Origin: Aeromonas sp. RU39B
GTDB taxonomy: Bacteria; Pseudomonadota; Gammaproteobacteria; Enterobacterales; Aeromonadaceae
Assembly: GCF_900156095.1 (NCBI RefSeq)
Contig: NZ_FTMJ01000004.1
Coordinates: forward strand, 62,001 to 126,000
DNA length: 64,000 nt
Direction of reading: 5' to 3'
Shown piece by piece: positions 10,488 through 19,810 of this stretch (its first letter is position 1; each line of letters begins with the position of its first letter). The translations under genes and the position numbers were made by a program. Under the pieces are notes generated by a model, which did not search any database, was not told where the DNA came from, and saw only the letters and a program-made list of their open reading frames with translations.

Positions 10488-10501
10488 TTTCCAGTTGTCG
10501 G

Positions 10502-10681
10502 TTAGAAATCCAGCTCATCGTGACCGCCATCATAGGCGATATCGATCGATTGCAGCTCCTTTTGCAAACGGTGCTTATCCTTCAGAGCCTCGATTTCCCT
10601 CCATTTACGTTTTTTTCCCGTGCTGCGGCTACGTGAACCGAGCTCAACTACATCTTCAAAATCGAAGTCGAACCTTTCCAT
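10502..10681 (-). CDS. Small DUF3545-family protein, 59 residues
   Basis: A 59-codon gene on the minus strand encodes MERFDFDFEDVVELGSR..., continuing into a basic TGKKRKWREIEALKDKHRLQ segment and an acidic end (GGHDELDF). The N-terminal MERFDFD and the KKRKWREIEA core are what I recognise as DUF3545, a family of short cytosolic gammaproteobacterial proteins of unknown function. GGGAGG lies about 5 bases before the ATG. It lies between the tal terminator and the hemerythrin terminator and so appears to be its own transcription unit. Confidence 0.85.
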   Translation of the reverse strand: MERFDFDFEDVVELGSRSRSTGKKRKWREIEALKDKHRLQKELQSIDIAYDGGHDELDF

Positions 10682-10776
10682 GGTCCCCTCCCGGGTTTTT
10701 TGTAGTTTTCAACACCGATATATCACAGCAGGTTTTAATTTGAAACGTTTTCGTGACGTTGTGATGACAAAATAAA

Positions 10777-10801
10777 AGGGCGGTCTCAGACCGCCCTTGG
10801 T
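10777..10801 (-). terminator. Terminator of tal
   Basis: AGGGCGGTCT / AGACCGCCCT stem followed on the minus strand by TTTATTTTG. It ends tal. Confidence 0.88.
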
Positions 10802-10817
10802 GTCATTTGAAATAGGC

Positions 10818-11768
10818 TCAGAGCTTGCTGGCCAGCATGGCTTCCAGCTTGCCTTGGTCCACAGCAAACAGGCGAATACCTTCGGCTAATTTTTCAACAG
10901 CCATGGCATCTTGGTTCAGTTCCCAGCGGAATTGGGCTTCACTGAGCGGGGCCGGCTTGGGCAGCTGAGTACCGGTGTAATCCAGCTTGCGCACCACGGC
11001 GCCTTCGCTCTTGCTGAGCTCCTCCAGCAGCGCCGGGCCGATGGTCAGGCGATCGCAACCGGCCAGTTCGATAATTTCGCCGGTGTTGCGGAAGCTCGCG
11101 CCCATCACCACGGTGTGATAGTCGTGCTGCTTGTAGTAGTTGTAGATGCTGGTGACCGAGACCACGCCCGGATCTTCGGTAGCGACGTAGTCACGGTTGT
11201 TCTTGGCTTTGTACCAGTCAAGGATGCGGCCAACAAACGGGGAGATAAGGAACACACCGGCTTCGGCGCAGGCACGGGCCTGAGCGAAGGAGAACAGCAG
11301 TGTCAGGTTGCACTGGATACCCTCTTTCTCCAGCACCTCGGCGGCGCGGATCCCTTCCCACGTCGAAGCCAGTTTGATCAGAATGCGGTCGTTGCTGATG
11401 CCGGCTTCGTTATACAGGCGCATCAGCTTGCGAGCCTTGGCGATGCTGGCATCGGTATCAAACGAGAGGCGGGCATCCACTTCAGTGGAGATGCGACCCG
11501 GGACGATTTTGAGGATTTCCAGGCCGATATTGACCGCCAGCTTGTCACCGGCATCGATGATTTGCTGTGCCTTATCATGGCTTTGCGCCTTGGCCCAGGC
11601 GATGGCATCGGCAATCAGGGCAGCGTACTCCGGAATTTCGGAGGCCTTGAGTACCAAAGAGGGGTTGGTGGTGGCATCAATCGGCTGGTAACGCTTGATG
11701 GCTTCGATGTCGCCGGTATCGGCAACCACGGTGGTCAGGGCTTTGAGCTGGGTTAATTTATCGGCCAT
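10818..11768 (-). CDS. tal: Transaldolase
   Basis: Transaldolase moves a dihydroxyacetone unit between sugar phosphates in the non-oxidative pentose phosphate pathway. The 316-residue protein has the Schiff-base lysine in [13 protein letters not shown] at K132, the same number as in E. coli TalB. It also has the signature [12 protein letters not shown] near the N-terminus and the phosphate-binding GASFRN segment. It is a single-gene unit here. tkt, its pathway partner, is at 23.4 kb. A CRP-like site lies about 170 bp upstream. Confidence 0.98.
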   Translation of the reverse strand: MADKLTQLKALTTVVADTGDIEAIKRYQPIDATTNPSLVLKASEIPEYAALIADAIAWAKAQSHDKAQQIIDAGDKLAVNIGLEILKIVPGRISTEVDARLSFDTDASIAKARKLMRLYNEAGISNDRILIKLASTWEGIRAAEVLEKEGIQCNLTLLFSFAQARACAEAGVFLISPFVGRILDWYKAKNNRDYVATEDPGVVSVTSIYNYYKQHDYHTVVMGASFRNTGEIIELAGCDRLTIGPALLEELSKSEGAVVRKLDYTGTQLPKPAPLSEAQFRWELNQDAMAVEKLAEGIRLFAVDQGKLEAMLASKL

Positions 11769-11932
11769 GGTTGTATCATTCTCTTGGGTCGCAGGGTTAA
11801 CCTGCCGGATGGTCCGCCTGATTTATGAAAGCCGGTTACAGTTTCCGCGGCAATGGACCCCGGCGGGACAGGCCAGTTCAGACTGGCAAAGATGTCCGCC
11901 TACTTAATACCTCTGGCCGTCACCTCGCAAGA

Positions 11933-11948
11933 GGTGAAACTGCTCACA
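11933..11948. promoter_or_regulatory. Candidate CRP site, tal side
   Basis: GGTGAAACTGCTCACA matches TGTGA-N6-TCACA at 9 of 10 defined positions. It lies about 170 bp upstream of the tal start. Confidence 0.5.
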
Positions 11949-12078
11949 CTTTGTCCGGCTGTTGGTGGCAGAGCGGAATAAGTGACACAACGTAATGAAA
12001 AACAAAGAGTTTATGACATGAAAACAGAGCATCTGAACACTGTTGTATGCGTGTTATTTTTTGATGAGAAATAAGTTT

Positions 12079-12094
12079 TGTGATTATGGTCACC
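12079..12094. promoter_or_regulatory. Candidate CRP site, symporter side
   Basis: TGTGATTATGGTCACC matches TGTGA-N6-TCACA at 9 of 10 defined positions. It lies in the AT-rich part of the divergent region, about 305 bp before the symporter and 140 bp before the small ORF. Confidence 0.55.
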
Positions 12095-12218
12095 AAAATA
12101 GTAATAATGGCCACTTGAAATTTTCTTACAGGTAAACGTTTTGCTGAAATCGCTCCGATCCCGTTACAGGCAGCACCTTGCTAAACACAGGGTTACGATT
12201 GTTAGGAAGGGGATATTG

Positions 12219-12320
12219 ATGTCAAAAACAGTAGTTTTTATCAATTTTATGGATAAAAAAACTACATTATGTGTAAGTTTGTCACTGCAAATGCTAGGAG
12301 CCCTAGTGGCGCTGTGCTAA
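12219..12320 (+). CDS. Possible 33-residue small protein upstream of the symporter
   Basis: ATG 12219 is preceded by the purine-rich run AGGAAGGGG at a suitable distance. It opens a 33-codon frame starting MSKTVVFINFMDKKTT with a hydrophobic second half (SLSLQMLGALVALC). An imperfect AT-rich inverted repeat (12231-12242 with 12252-12265) lies inside it. It could be a small membrane protein or a leader peptide. No homologue is recognised. Confidence 0.33.
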   Translation: MSKTVVFINFMDKKTTLCVSLSLQMLGALVALC

Positions 12321-12391
12321 ATTCCAGCGTTTAAACCACACAACACACACCTGACCGGGATCAATTCCGGCCCAATAACAACGAGAGAGTT

Positions 12392-13825
12392 ATGGACACA
12401 CTGATCGCGCTGCTCAACGACCTGCTCTGGGGCGCCATCCTTATTTATTTGCTGATAGGCGTTGGCATCTTCTTCACCATCCGGACCGGATTTATTCAGA
12501 TCCGCCACTTCGGTCATATGTTTTCGGTGCTAAAAAGCAGCCGTAATGCCGACAGTGCCGGTATCTCTTCGTTCCAGGCGCTGTGCACCAGTCTGGCGGC
12601 ACGGGTCGGAACCGGTAATCTGGCCGGGGTGGCGGTGGCCATTTACCTGGGTGGCCCGGGCGCTATCTTCTGGATGTGGCTGATTGCCTTTATCGGCATG
12701 TCCACTGCCTTCGTCGAGAGTGCGCTGGCGCAGCTTTACAAGGTCAAGGACGTCGAGGGTAACTATCGCGGTGGTCCTGCCTACTACATGGAAAAGGGGC
12801 TGGGCATGCGCTGGATGGGGGTGTTGTTCTCCCTCTGCCTGCTGCTCGCGTTTGGTCTGGTGTTCAACGCAGTCCAAGCCAACTCCATCAGCGTGGCGAT
12901 GAAGGTGGCATTCGGTGTACCGGACTGGATGAGCGGCGTGGCGCTGGTGCTGCTGACTGCCCTGATCATCTTCGGCGGGATCCGCGGCGTTGCCCGTTTT
13001 GCCGAGCTGGTTGTGCCGTTTATGGCGCTCGCCTATATCGCCATGGCCCTGTTTATTGTGGTTAGCCACATCAGCGACCTGCCGGCGGTTTTCTCTCTGA
13101 TCATCAAGTCTGCCTTCGGGATTGAACAGGCTGGCTCTGGCGCTCTCGGTTATGCCGTTTCTCAGGCCATGATCAACGGTATCAAGCGTGGTCTCTTCTC
13201 CAACGAAGCGGGGATGGGCTCGGCTCCCAACGCCGCCGCTACGGCCACACCTTATCCGCCGCATCCGGCCTCTCAGGGCTATGTACAGATGCTGGGGGTG
13301 TTTGTTGATACCATCGTCATCTGTACCTGTACCGCCGCCATCATCCTGCTCTCCGGCCAGTTTGAGCCGGGCAGTGGCATTACCGGTGTCGAGTTGACTC
13401 AACGTGCTCTCTCGTCCCAAGTGGGCAGCTGGGGTAACAGCTTTATCGCGGCAGCGATCTTCTTCTTCGCCTTTACCTCCATCGTGGCCAACTACTCCTA
13501 CGCCGAGACCAATCTGGTGTTCCTCGAGCACAACCATAAGGCCGGTATTCTGCTGTTCCGTCTGGTGGTGTTGGCAATGGTGATGTTTGGTTCGGTGGGC
13601 GAGCTGCCGACTGTCTGGGCCATGGCGGACGTGTCGATGGCTCTGATGGCTATCGTCAACCTGGTCGCTATCCTGCTGCTCTCTGGGGTGGCCATCAAGC
13701 TGGCCAAGGATTACAACGACCAGCTGATGCTCGGCAAGGTGCCAACCTTTGATGCCAACAAATACCCGGAGCTGCGCAGCCAGCTTGAACCGGGTATCTG
13801 GGATCAACCTGAGAAACAGGGTTAA
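12392..13825 (+). CDS. Sodium:alanine/glycine symporter, AGCS family
   Basis: This 477-residue inner-membrane protein belongs to the AGCS family, which imports alanine or glycine with Na+. The N-terminus is LLWGAILIYLLIGVGIFFTIRTGF, the signature region reads AARVGTGNLAGVA, and GLFSNEAGMGSAPNAAA is the conserved loop typical of the family. About ten hydrophobic helices can be traced. E. coli YaaJ is of this type, but the exact substrate cannot be read from sequence. Nearby CRP-like sites suggest catabolite control. Confidence 0.93.
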   Translation: MDTLIALLNDLLWGAILIYLLIGVGIFFTIRTGFIQIRHFGHMFSVLKSSRNADSAGISSFQALCTSLAARVGTGNLAGVAVAIYLGGPGAIFWMWLIAFIGMSTAFVESALAQLYKVKDVEGNYRGGPAYYMEKGLGMRWMGVLFSLCLLLAFGLVFNAVQANSISVAMKVAFGVPDWMSGVALVLLTALIIFGGIRGVARFAELVVPFMALAYIAMALFIVVSHISDLPAVFSLIIKSAFGIEQAGSGALGYAVSQAMINGIKRGLFSNEAGMGSAPNAAATATPYPPHPASQGYVQMLGVFVDTIVICTCTAAIILLSGQFEPGSGITGVELTQRALSSQVGSWGNSFIAAAIFFFAFTSIVANYSYAETNLVFLEHNHKAGILLFRLVVLAMVMFGSVGELPTVWAMADVSMALMAIVNLVAILLLSGVAIKLAKDYNDQLMLGKVPTFDANKYPELRSQLEPGIWDQPEKQG

Positions 13826-13834
13826 TCATGTGAC

Positions 13835-13865
13835 AAGGGGAGCCGCTGGCTCCCCTTCTCTTTTC
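13835..13865 (+). terminator. Terminator of the AGCS symporter gene
   Basis: AAGGGGAGCC / GGCTCCCCTT stem with a 3-base loop, followed by CTCTTTTC. The T-tract is weak but positioned correctly. Confidence 0.8.
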
Positions 13866-13868
13866 ATA

Positions 13869-15572
13869 TCAGCCGTTTGGCAACGAGTCGAAGGTACGCA
13901 ACTGATGCGGATGATCCGGATTGCCAATCCAGCGCGGCTGCTCGACAAACTGTGGATTGACCAGACTGAGCTGCGGTTGCCAGCCCTGATAGCTCAGGCC
14001 GGCCAAATCGGACCAGGTGTGAATAAACTCGGCTGAGCTGTACTTGCGGTTGACCGTGGCAGCCAGATCCCGTGGATGCGCGTTGGCCCACTGTGGTGAG
14101 GTCCATAGCAGGAACGGCACGGTATACATGTTGCGGGTCGGTGCCAGCTCGTCACGGCCTTGGCGCTGGTGGGGCGGGGTGTCGTAGACCTCTTCACCGT
14201 GATCGGAGAGATAGAGCATGAATCCCTGCTTACCGCTGTGACGATAGGTATCGAACAGGGAGCTGACCACAAAGTCGTTGTACAGGTTGGCATTATCGTA
14301 CTGATCAAATGTCTGTTGTTCCTGCTGGCCGAGGGTGCTGAGCAAAGGGGCGCTCTTTTCAAATTGCTCGAACGGCTGCGGATAACGGTTCTCATAGCGG
14401 ATATGCGTCCCGAGCAGATGGACCACGATAAACTTGCGTGGGGCAGGATCGGCCAACACCTCGACAAAGGGGCCAAGCACGCTTTCGTCATATTGACGGG
14501 TGTTTTGTGAGCGCTGCTGATTCATGTAGAACTGGCGATCGGTTTGGCGTGAAAAGACGGTGAGCAGCGTGTTGCGGGCTGTCAGCGTCATCTGGTTAGT
14601 GATCCAGAAGGTTTTGTAGCCAGCCTGCTTCATCAGATTCATCAGGGTGGGCTGGGTCAGATAGCGATCCGGATGTTTCTCGTTAGCAAAGGTCAGCACC
14701 TGCTCCAGCGTCTCAATGGTGTAAGGGCGCGGGGTTACCACGTCGTTGAACACAGTCAGATTGGGGTCCTGATGGGCCATGGCTGTCAAGCGCGGAGTCG
14801 TGTCACGCGGATAACCATACAGCCCCATATGCCCACGCTGCGTCGATTCACCGATAACCAGCACCAGCGTGCGCGGTGCATCACCGCTGTTATCCTTCAG
14901 CGCTTGCAGCGGTGGCAGGGCACTGTTTTTCTCCAGCAGTTGCGACATATGAGCCAACTGCTGGCGATATTGGGCATAGCCGATGACCAGTTGCCAGGGC
15001 GCCGCGGGCTCCATTTTCCCAAGCAACTGCTTTTGGGTGCGAGCCAGATTTGTCGGATTGTCCCAGTGCGTTTTGACAAAAGGGTGGAGCAGCAGGCCAT
15101 AAGCCAGTCCGGCGATCAGCAGGGCGCGCCAGCGCAGCGGCAGTGTGACTGGTTGCAGTCTGCTCCATAGCCACACCCCCACCAAGGTATAAAGCAGCAG
15201 ATAGAGCACAAACGAGACGCTGAGGTATTGCCCGGCATACTCGCCCATCTCTCCCGGGTTGCTTTCGAGCATCACAAACAGAACGCTTTGGGAAAACTCC
15301 TGGCCATAGATGAGGAAATAGCCCAACCCGGCCAAGGAACTGGCCCACAGCAGCAGACCAATCAGCGCGCCGGCCAGCTTGATGCGTTGGGTCATGAGCA
15401 GCGGGATCAGCCACAACAGGCTGTAGAGCAGGGTGCTGCGCAGCCCGACAAAACCGCTGTAGCTCTTGAGCATCAGGGCTATCTGCACGACAGAGGCAAA
15501 GTAGCAGCAAAACAGTGCAGCGAGGGCGATGGGTCGCCAGGCCGCTGCCTTGGGGAAAAAGGCGGGTGTCAT
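13869..15572 (-). CDS. cptA: Phosphoethanolamine transferase CptA (LPS core)
   Basis: CptA adds phosphoethanolamine to heptose I of the LPS core on the periplasmic face of the inner membrane. Five hydrophobic helices occupy residues 1-165, followed by a sulfatase-fold domain. The phosphoenzyme threonine is in LVIGESTQRGHMGLYGY, and metal-ligand motifs are VHLLGTHIRY and YLSDHGEEVYDTPPH. The match to E. coli CptA (YijP) is long and continuous, including YGQEFSQSVLFVM and KYSSAEFIHTWSDLAGLSY, which favours CptA over EptA/EptB. It lies 69 bp downstream of aegA on the same strand. Confidence 0.94.
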   Translation of the reverse strand: MTPAFFPKAAAWRPIALAALFCCYFASVVQIALMLKSYSGFVGLRSTLLYSLLWLIPLLMTQRIKLAGALIGLLLWASSLAGLGYFLIYGQEFSQSVLFVMLESNPGEMGEYAGQYLSVSFVLYLLLYTLVGVWLWSRLQPVTLPLRWRALLIAGLAYGLLLHPFVKTHWDNPTNLARTQKQLLGKMEPAAPWQLVIGYAQYRQQLAHMSQLLEKNSALPPLQALKDNSGDAPRTLVLVIGESTQRGHMGLYGYPRDTTPRLTAMAHQDPNLTVFNDVVTPRPYTIETLEQVLTFANEKHPDRYLTQPTLMNLMKQAGYKTFWITNQMTLTARNTLLTVFSRQTDRQFYMNQQRSQNTRQYDESVLGPFVEVLADPAPRKFIVVHLLGTHIRYENRYPQPFEQFEKSAPLLSTLGQQEQQTFDQYDNANLYNDFVVSSLFDTYRHSGKQGFMLYLSDHGEEVYDTPPHQRQGRDELAPTRNMYTVPFLLWTSPQWANAHPRDLAATVNRKYSSAEFIHTWSDLAGLSYQGWQPQLSLVNPQFVEQPRWIGNPDHPHQLRTFDSLPNG

Positions 15573-15641
15573 CAGGAGGCTTCCAGCGTATGAAACAAGA
15601 TAGCCATACGCTAGAAGCCAATCCTTAAGACAAACTTAATC

Positions 15642-17624
15642 TCACAGCGCGGGTTGGGCTTCGCGTGTGATCCGGGGCGCAGAAACGACAGGTCGCTGCG
15701 CTGCCACGTCGAGATAGGCCATGATACCGGTCGCCGCCTGGCGCCCTTCTGCCATGGCGGTCACCACCAGGTCTGCGCCGCGCACGGCATCGCCACCGGC
15801 GAAGATCTGCGGGTTGCTGGTCTGGAAGGCAAACTGCTTGGCGTGAGACGTCGCAATCCGTCCCCAGCGATCGAGACGCACTCCCTGCGCTTCAAGCCAG
15901 GGTAGCGGGTGTGGATTAAAGCCAAAGGCGACCAGCACCGCATCGGCTGGCATCACAAACTCCGAGCCTTCAATGACCACCGGACGACGGCGCCCGGCTG
16001 CATCGGGTTCACCCATGCGGGTGCGCTGCATGCGAATGCCGCTGACTGCGCCTTGCTCGTTGAGCTCGATGGCCACGGGCAACACATTGAACTCAAAATC
16101 GGCCCCCTCTTCGCGGGCGTTTTTCACCTCTTTGCGCGATCCCGGCATGTTGGCCTCATCCCGGCGGTAGGCGCAGGTTACGGTCGTTGCCCCCTGGCGC
16201 AGAGCTGTGCGCACGCAATCCATCGCGGTATCCCCCCCGCCGAGGACCACGACCTGCTGGCCGGCCAGATTGAGGTAGGGCTCGCTCTCGGGTTGTGGCA
16301 AGCCTATCAGATGACGGGTACTGGCCATCAGATAGGGCAGGGCTGCATAGACGCCCGGTGCATCCTCGTTGGGCAAATCGCCGGTCATGGAGCGGTAGGT
16401 GCCCACGCCGACAAAGACCGCATCAAACTCCTCGAGTAATGCCTCAAGCTGGATGTCGTGGCCGACATCTACACCGAGGCGAAACTCGATGCCCATGGCG
16501 GTAAATAGCTCGCGGCGGCGGATCATGACCTGTTTGTCGAGCTTGAATGCCGGAATGCCAAAGGTGAGCAGGCCGCCGATTTCAAGATGGCGGTCAAACA
16601 CCACCGGCTGGATGCCGTTTCGCACCAGAATGTCGGCACAGCCAAGTCCGGCCGGGCCGGCGCCGATAACGGCGACCCGTTTACCAGTCGGTTGCACATA
16701 GGAAAGATCAGGTCGCCAGCCAAGCGCGAAGGCTTGCTCGGTGATGTAGCGCTCCAGATTGCCGACCGCCATCGAGCCGGATTCCTCTTTCAGAGTACAA
16801 GCCCCTTCACACAGGCGATCCTGCGGACAGATGCGACCAGTGATCTCCGGCAGGCTGTTGGTCTGGTGAGAGAGCTCGACCGCTTCCAGAATGCGGCCTT
16901 CACGGGCCAGAGTGATCCAGTGCGGGATGTGATTGTGCAGCGGACAGGTCCACTCGCAGACGCTGTGATGACCGCAGCCAAGGCAGCGATCGCCCTGGGC
17001 TCTGGCCTGCTCGGTCGAGTAGGTGGGGTAGAGCTCGGTAAAGGTGCTGCGGCGCAGGTTCAGCGGGATCTTGGCGGGATCGCAGCGCTTCGGCGTTTGC
17101 TCCATCTGCTGGCGTTTGACGGCCACGTGGCGCGCTGTCTGACCGATGGCACTGCGCTGTTGGCGCTGCTGGCGCAGACGAGCCAGCGTCTCGTCACTCA
17201 TCACCTGCAGCGCGTCACTGGGGCAGGCGGCCACGCAAGCCGGACCCTCTTCGCGCCCTTCACACAGATCGCACTTGTGGGCCACATGGCTTTGGTTGCC
17301 CGCTTGTGGCGCCATCTGCATGGCACCAAACGGGCAGGCGAGCACACAGCTCTTGCAGCCGATGCAGCGCTCGGTGAGCACCTGCACACTGCCATTGCGT
17401 TCGACAATGGCCCCGGTGGGGCAGGACTTGGCGCAAGGGGCCTCTTCACAGTGGCGGCAGAGTGCGGCCGTGCGCAGCGCCTCATGGCGGATTACCTGAA
17501 CACGCGGCTGAAAGTCGGCGGCGGTCGCGACGTGCTGATCATCATTGTGTGCCATCACGCAGGCGACTTCACAGGCGCGACAGCCAATGCAGCGGCTGGC
17601 ATCAGCCAGGACAAAACGATTCAT
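15642..17624 (-). CDS. aegA: AegA-like iron-sulfur oxidoreductase
   Basis: The 660-residue protein fuses a ferredoxin-like N-terminus to a GltD-type FAD/NAD(P)H oxidoreductase. Residues 1-150 carry several 4Fe-4S cysteine sets, starting CIGCRACEVAC, then CRHCEEAPCAKSCP, CIGCKSCVLACP and CDLCEG. A second cysteine region follows (CLGCGHHSVCEWTCPLHNHIP), then two Rossmann motifs (VIGAGPAGLGCA and VVLGGGDTAMDC). This matches E. coli AegA, an anaerobically expressed FNR-controlled protein linked to urate degradation with formate-type partners. The substrate here is not proven. Confidence 0.92.
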   Translation of the reverse strand: MNRFVLADASRCIGCRACEVACVMAHNDDQHVATAADFQPRVQVIRHEALRTAALCRHCEEAPCAKSCPTGAIVERNGSVQVLTERCIGCKSCVLACPFGAMQMAPQAGNQSHVAHKCDLCEGREEGPACVAACPSDALQVMSDETLARLRQQRQQRSAIGQTARHVAVKRQQMEQTPKRCDPAKIPLNLRRSTFTELYPTYSTEQARAQGDRCLGCGHHSVCEWTCPLHNHIPHWITLAREGRILEAVELSHQTNSLPEITGRICPQDRLCEGACTLKEESGSMAVGNLERYITEQAFALGWRPDLSYVQPTGKRVAVIGAGPAGLGCADILVRNGIQPVVFDRHLEIGGLLTFGIPAFKLDKQVMIRRRELFTAMGIEFRLGVDVGHDIQLEALLEEFDAVFVGVGTYRSMTGDLPNEDAPGVYAALPYLMASTRHLIGLPQPESEPYLNLAGQQVVVLGGGDTAMDCVRTALRQGATTVTCAYRRDEANMPGSRKEVKNAREEGADFEFNVLPVAIELNEQGAVSGIRMQRTRMGEPDAAGRRRPVVIEGSEFVMPADAVLVAFGFNPHPLPWLEAQGVRLDRWGRIATSHAKQFAFQTSNPQIFAGGDAVRGADLVVTAMAEGRQAATGIMAYLDVAAQRPVVSAPRITREAQPAL

Positions 17625-17751
17625 AACCTGATAAACCTGAAAATTAGAAACGCTGTTTTATGGTATTAACCATATTAAGCGTAGGGGAGTCAACAAACCG
17701 CGATACCGTTGGCAGAATTGCAGATGGCTAAGTCGGGTTTCCTGCATGAAA

Positions 17752-17778
17752 AACCGGGAGCCTAGGCTCCCGGTTCGG
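17752..17778 (-). terminator. Terminator of ruvX
   Basis: A perfect 24-bp palindrome (AACCGGGAGCCT and its complement) follows the ruvX stop on the minus strand, with TTTC after it. Confidence 0.85.
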
Positions 17779-18198
17779 TCAGTATTGCTCTTCCATCCAC
17801 GATTCGAGGATCAGCTGGGCCGACACGGCGTCTACTGAACCCTTGTCGAGAGCCCGATAACCGCCGCGCTCAAACAGGCGGGCGCGGGCATCGGTGGTGG
17901 TGAGCCGCTCATCTTTGAACTCGACCTGCTTGCCGAAGCGGCCATGCAGGCGGTTGCCAAATTTGCGGGCGCGCACCGTGATCTCCTGCTCGGTGCCATC
18001 CATGTTGAGCGGCAGGCCGACAATAAGCAGATCCGGTTGCCACTCTTTGATCAGCTTGTCGATCTCATCCCAATTGGGAATGCCGTCATTGGCCTTGAGC
18101 GAGCAGAGCGGTGACGCCGAGCCGGTCAGCTGCTGGCCAACCGCCACGCCAATGCTCTTGGTGCCGTAATCAAAGCCCATCAGGCTGCGTGCAGTCAT
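17779..18198 (-). CDS. ruvX: Pre-16S rRNA nuclease / Holliday-junction resolvase-like YqgF
   Basis: YqgF has an RNase H fold and trims the 5' end of 16S rRNA precursor. The N-terminal metal-binding motif is [15 protein letters not shown], the second acidic strand is [15 protein letters not shown], and the DERLTT motif and C-terminal [15 protein letters not shown] complete the set. The length of 139 residues is normal. It is the last gene of the metK-to-ruvX run, 9 bp after yqgE. Confidence 0.95.
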   Translation of the reverse strand: MTARSLMGFDYGTKSIGVAVGQQLTGSASPLCSLKANDGIPNWDEIDKLIKEWQPDLLIVGLPLNMDGTEQEITVRARKFGNRLHGRFGKQVEFKDERLTTTDARARLFERGGYRALDKGSVDAVSAQLILESWMEEQY

Positions 18199-18207
18199 GA
18201 AAAATCC

Positions 18208-18762
18208 TCAGGCGTGGCCAATCTGGCTGGAGAGATGCAAGGTGTTGATGCCGATACTGGCGGCCGCCCGTTGCCAGCGCTCGTGCAGCGGCGTGGCAAA
18301 CAGCAAGCTGGTATCGACCGGCACAACCAGCCAGGAGCCGTCGGTCAGCTCCTGCTCAAGCTGGCCGGCACTCCACCCGGCGTAGCCGAGCGTGAGCAGC
18401 CAGTGAGCGGGCGCGGCGTCAGTGCCGAGGGTTTCCAGAATGTCGCGCGAGGTGGTGATCATCAGCTCGTCACTGACTTTCATGCTCGAGCTAAAGCCGG
18501 GGCGCGGGCTGTGCAGCACAAAGCCGCGGTCGTGGGCCACCGGGCCGCCCTGGATCACGGGTTGCTCGAGCAGCGCCTCGAAGGGGGGCTCGATCTTGAC
18601 CTGGTTTAACACCTCGCTGACCGGCATCGACAGCGGGATGTTGGTGACCAGCCCCATTGCCCCTTCGTCATTGTGTTCGCAGATATAGACCAGCGAACGC
18701 TCGAAGTAGGGGTCTTGCAGGCTGGGCATGGCCAGCAGGAAGTGGTTTTGCAGTGTATGCAT
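18208..18762 (-). CDS. yqgE: YqgE/AlgH family protein
   Basis: This 184-residue protein of the UPF0301 (AlgH) family is cytosolic with no catalytic function established. Hallmarks are NHFLLAMPSLQDPYFERSLVYI at the N-terminus (about 22 residues), HNDEGAMGLVTN and VIQGGPVAHDRGFVLH. Its position between gshB and ruvX is the conserved location in many gammaproteobacteria. Confidence 0.95.
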   Translation of the reverse strand: MHTLQNHFLLAMPSLQDPYFERSLVYICEHNDEGAMGLVTNIPLSMPVSEVLNQVKIEPPFEALLEQPVIQGGPVAHDRGFVLHSPRPGFSSSMKVSDELMITTSRDILETLGTDAAPAHWLLTLGYAGWSAGQLEQELTDGSWLVVPVDTSLLFATPLHERWQRAAASIGINTLHLSSQIGHA

Positions 18763-18810
18763 CTTCTTGTTCTTGAATCAGGCTCTGTGGTTGCGTTGGC
18801 GGCGTAACGA

Positions 18811-19764
18811 TCAGGATACGCCCAGACGACGCTCGATGGCATCCATCAGCATGCCGGTAATGCAGACCGGGAAGGTGGCCTCGATTTCACGGATGCAGGT
18901 CGGGCTGGTGACGTTAATCTCGGTCAGTCGATCGCCGATGATGTCCAGACCCACGAAGATCAGTCCCTTGGCCTTGAGGGTCGGGCCCACGGCGCGGGCA
19001 ATTGCCCAGTCGGCGTCGGTCAGAGGCCGCGCTTCACCCCGGCCGCCAGCGGCCAGGTTGCCGCGGGTTTCGCCCTGAGCCGGAATGCGGGCCAGGCAGT
19101 AGGGCACCGGCTCGCCATCCACGACCAATACTCGCTTGTCGCCATCCTTGATGGCCGGCAGATAGGTCTGCGCCATGCAGTAACGGCTGCCGTGCTCGGT
19201 CAGGGTCTCGATGATGACGCCCACGTTCGGATCGTCCTGCTTCATGCGAAAAATCGAGGCGCCGCCCATGCCATCGAGCGGCTTGAGAATGACGTCGTGG
19301 TGCTCTAGGTGAAACGCGCGCAGCTTGTCGGCACGGCGGGTGACCAGCGTAGTCGGGGTGTGCTCGGCAAACCAGGCGGTAAACAGCTTCTCGTTGGCAT
19401 CACGCAGGCTCTGCGGCTTATTGACGATAAGGCTGCCCTCATCCTCGGCGCGCTCCAGCATATAGGTGGCGTAGATGAACTCGGTATCAAATGGGGGATC
19501 CTTGCGCATCAAGATGACATCGAGGCTGGAGAGCGGTTGATCAACCACCTCGCCAAGTTCAAACCAGTTGGCATAGTCATACTGCACGCGCAGCGGGCGC
19601 ATGGTGCCAAAGGCGCGGCCCGCTTGCATATAGAGATCCTTCATCTCCAGATAGAAGAGCTCATAGCCGCGCTTTTGCGCCTCTTCGAGCATGGCGAAGC
19701 TGGAGTCTTTCTTGATGTTGATGGACGAAATAGGGTCCATCACGATACCCAATTTGATGGTCAT
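18811..19764 (-). CDS. gshB: Glutathione synthetase
   Basis: GshB joins glycine to gamma-glutamylcysteine with ATP, the second step of glutathione synthesis. The ATP-grasp fold is seen in LKPLDGMGGASIFR, the catalytic loop GEPVPYCLARIP, and the metal site LTEINVTSPTCIRE. I placed the start at 19764 (MTIKLGIVMDPIS), preceded by AAGGAAA 5 bases upstream, giving 317 residues, close to E. coli. The frame extending to 19827 adds 21 residues overlapping rsmE and is not supported. Confidence 0.97.
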   Translation of the reverse strand: MTIKLGIVMDPISSINIKKDSSFAMLEEAQKRGYELFYLEMKDLYMQAGRAFGTMRPLRVQYDYANWFELGEVVDQPLSSLDVILMRKDPPFDTEFIYATYMLERAEDEGSLIVNKPQSLRDANEKLFTAWFAEHTPTTLVTRRADKLRAFHLEHHDVILKPLDGMGGASIFRMKQDDPNVGVIIETLTEHGSRYCMAQTYLPAIKDGDKRVLVVDGEPVPYCLARIPAQGETRGNLAAGGRGEARPLTDADWAIARAVGPTLKAKGLIFVGLDIIGDRLTEINVTSPTCIREIEATFPVCITGMLMDAIERRLGVS

Positions 19765-19810
19765 CCGGGTTTCCTTCAGTCGATGAGCCTGCTGTGGCAG
19801 GCTCCGGGTG

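Larger units (their letters stand above)
11769..12218. other. Long intergenic control region between tal and the AGCS symporter
   Basis: The 623-bp space between divergent tal and the symporter (12392) carries two CRP-like palindromes (11933 and 12079), a perfect 7-bp inverted repeat TCACCTC-GCAA-GAGGTGA (11920-11937) that overlaps the first of them, and a possible small ORF at 12219. No other gene is visible. Confidence 0.6.

Noticed and set aside
12530-13807. 425-codon minus-strand ORF rich in His/Gln/Arg
   Set aside because: Antisense of the membrane-protein gene; its composition reflects reversed hydrophobic codons.
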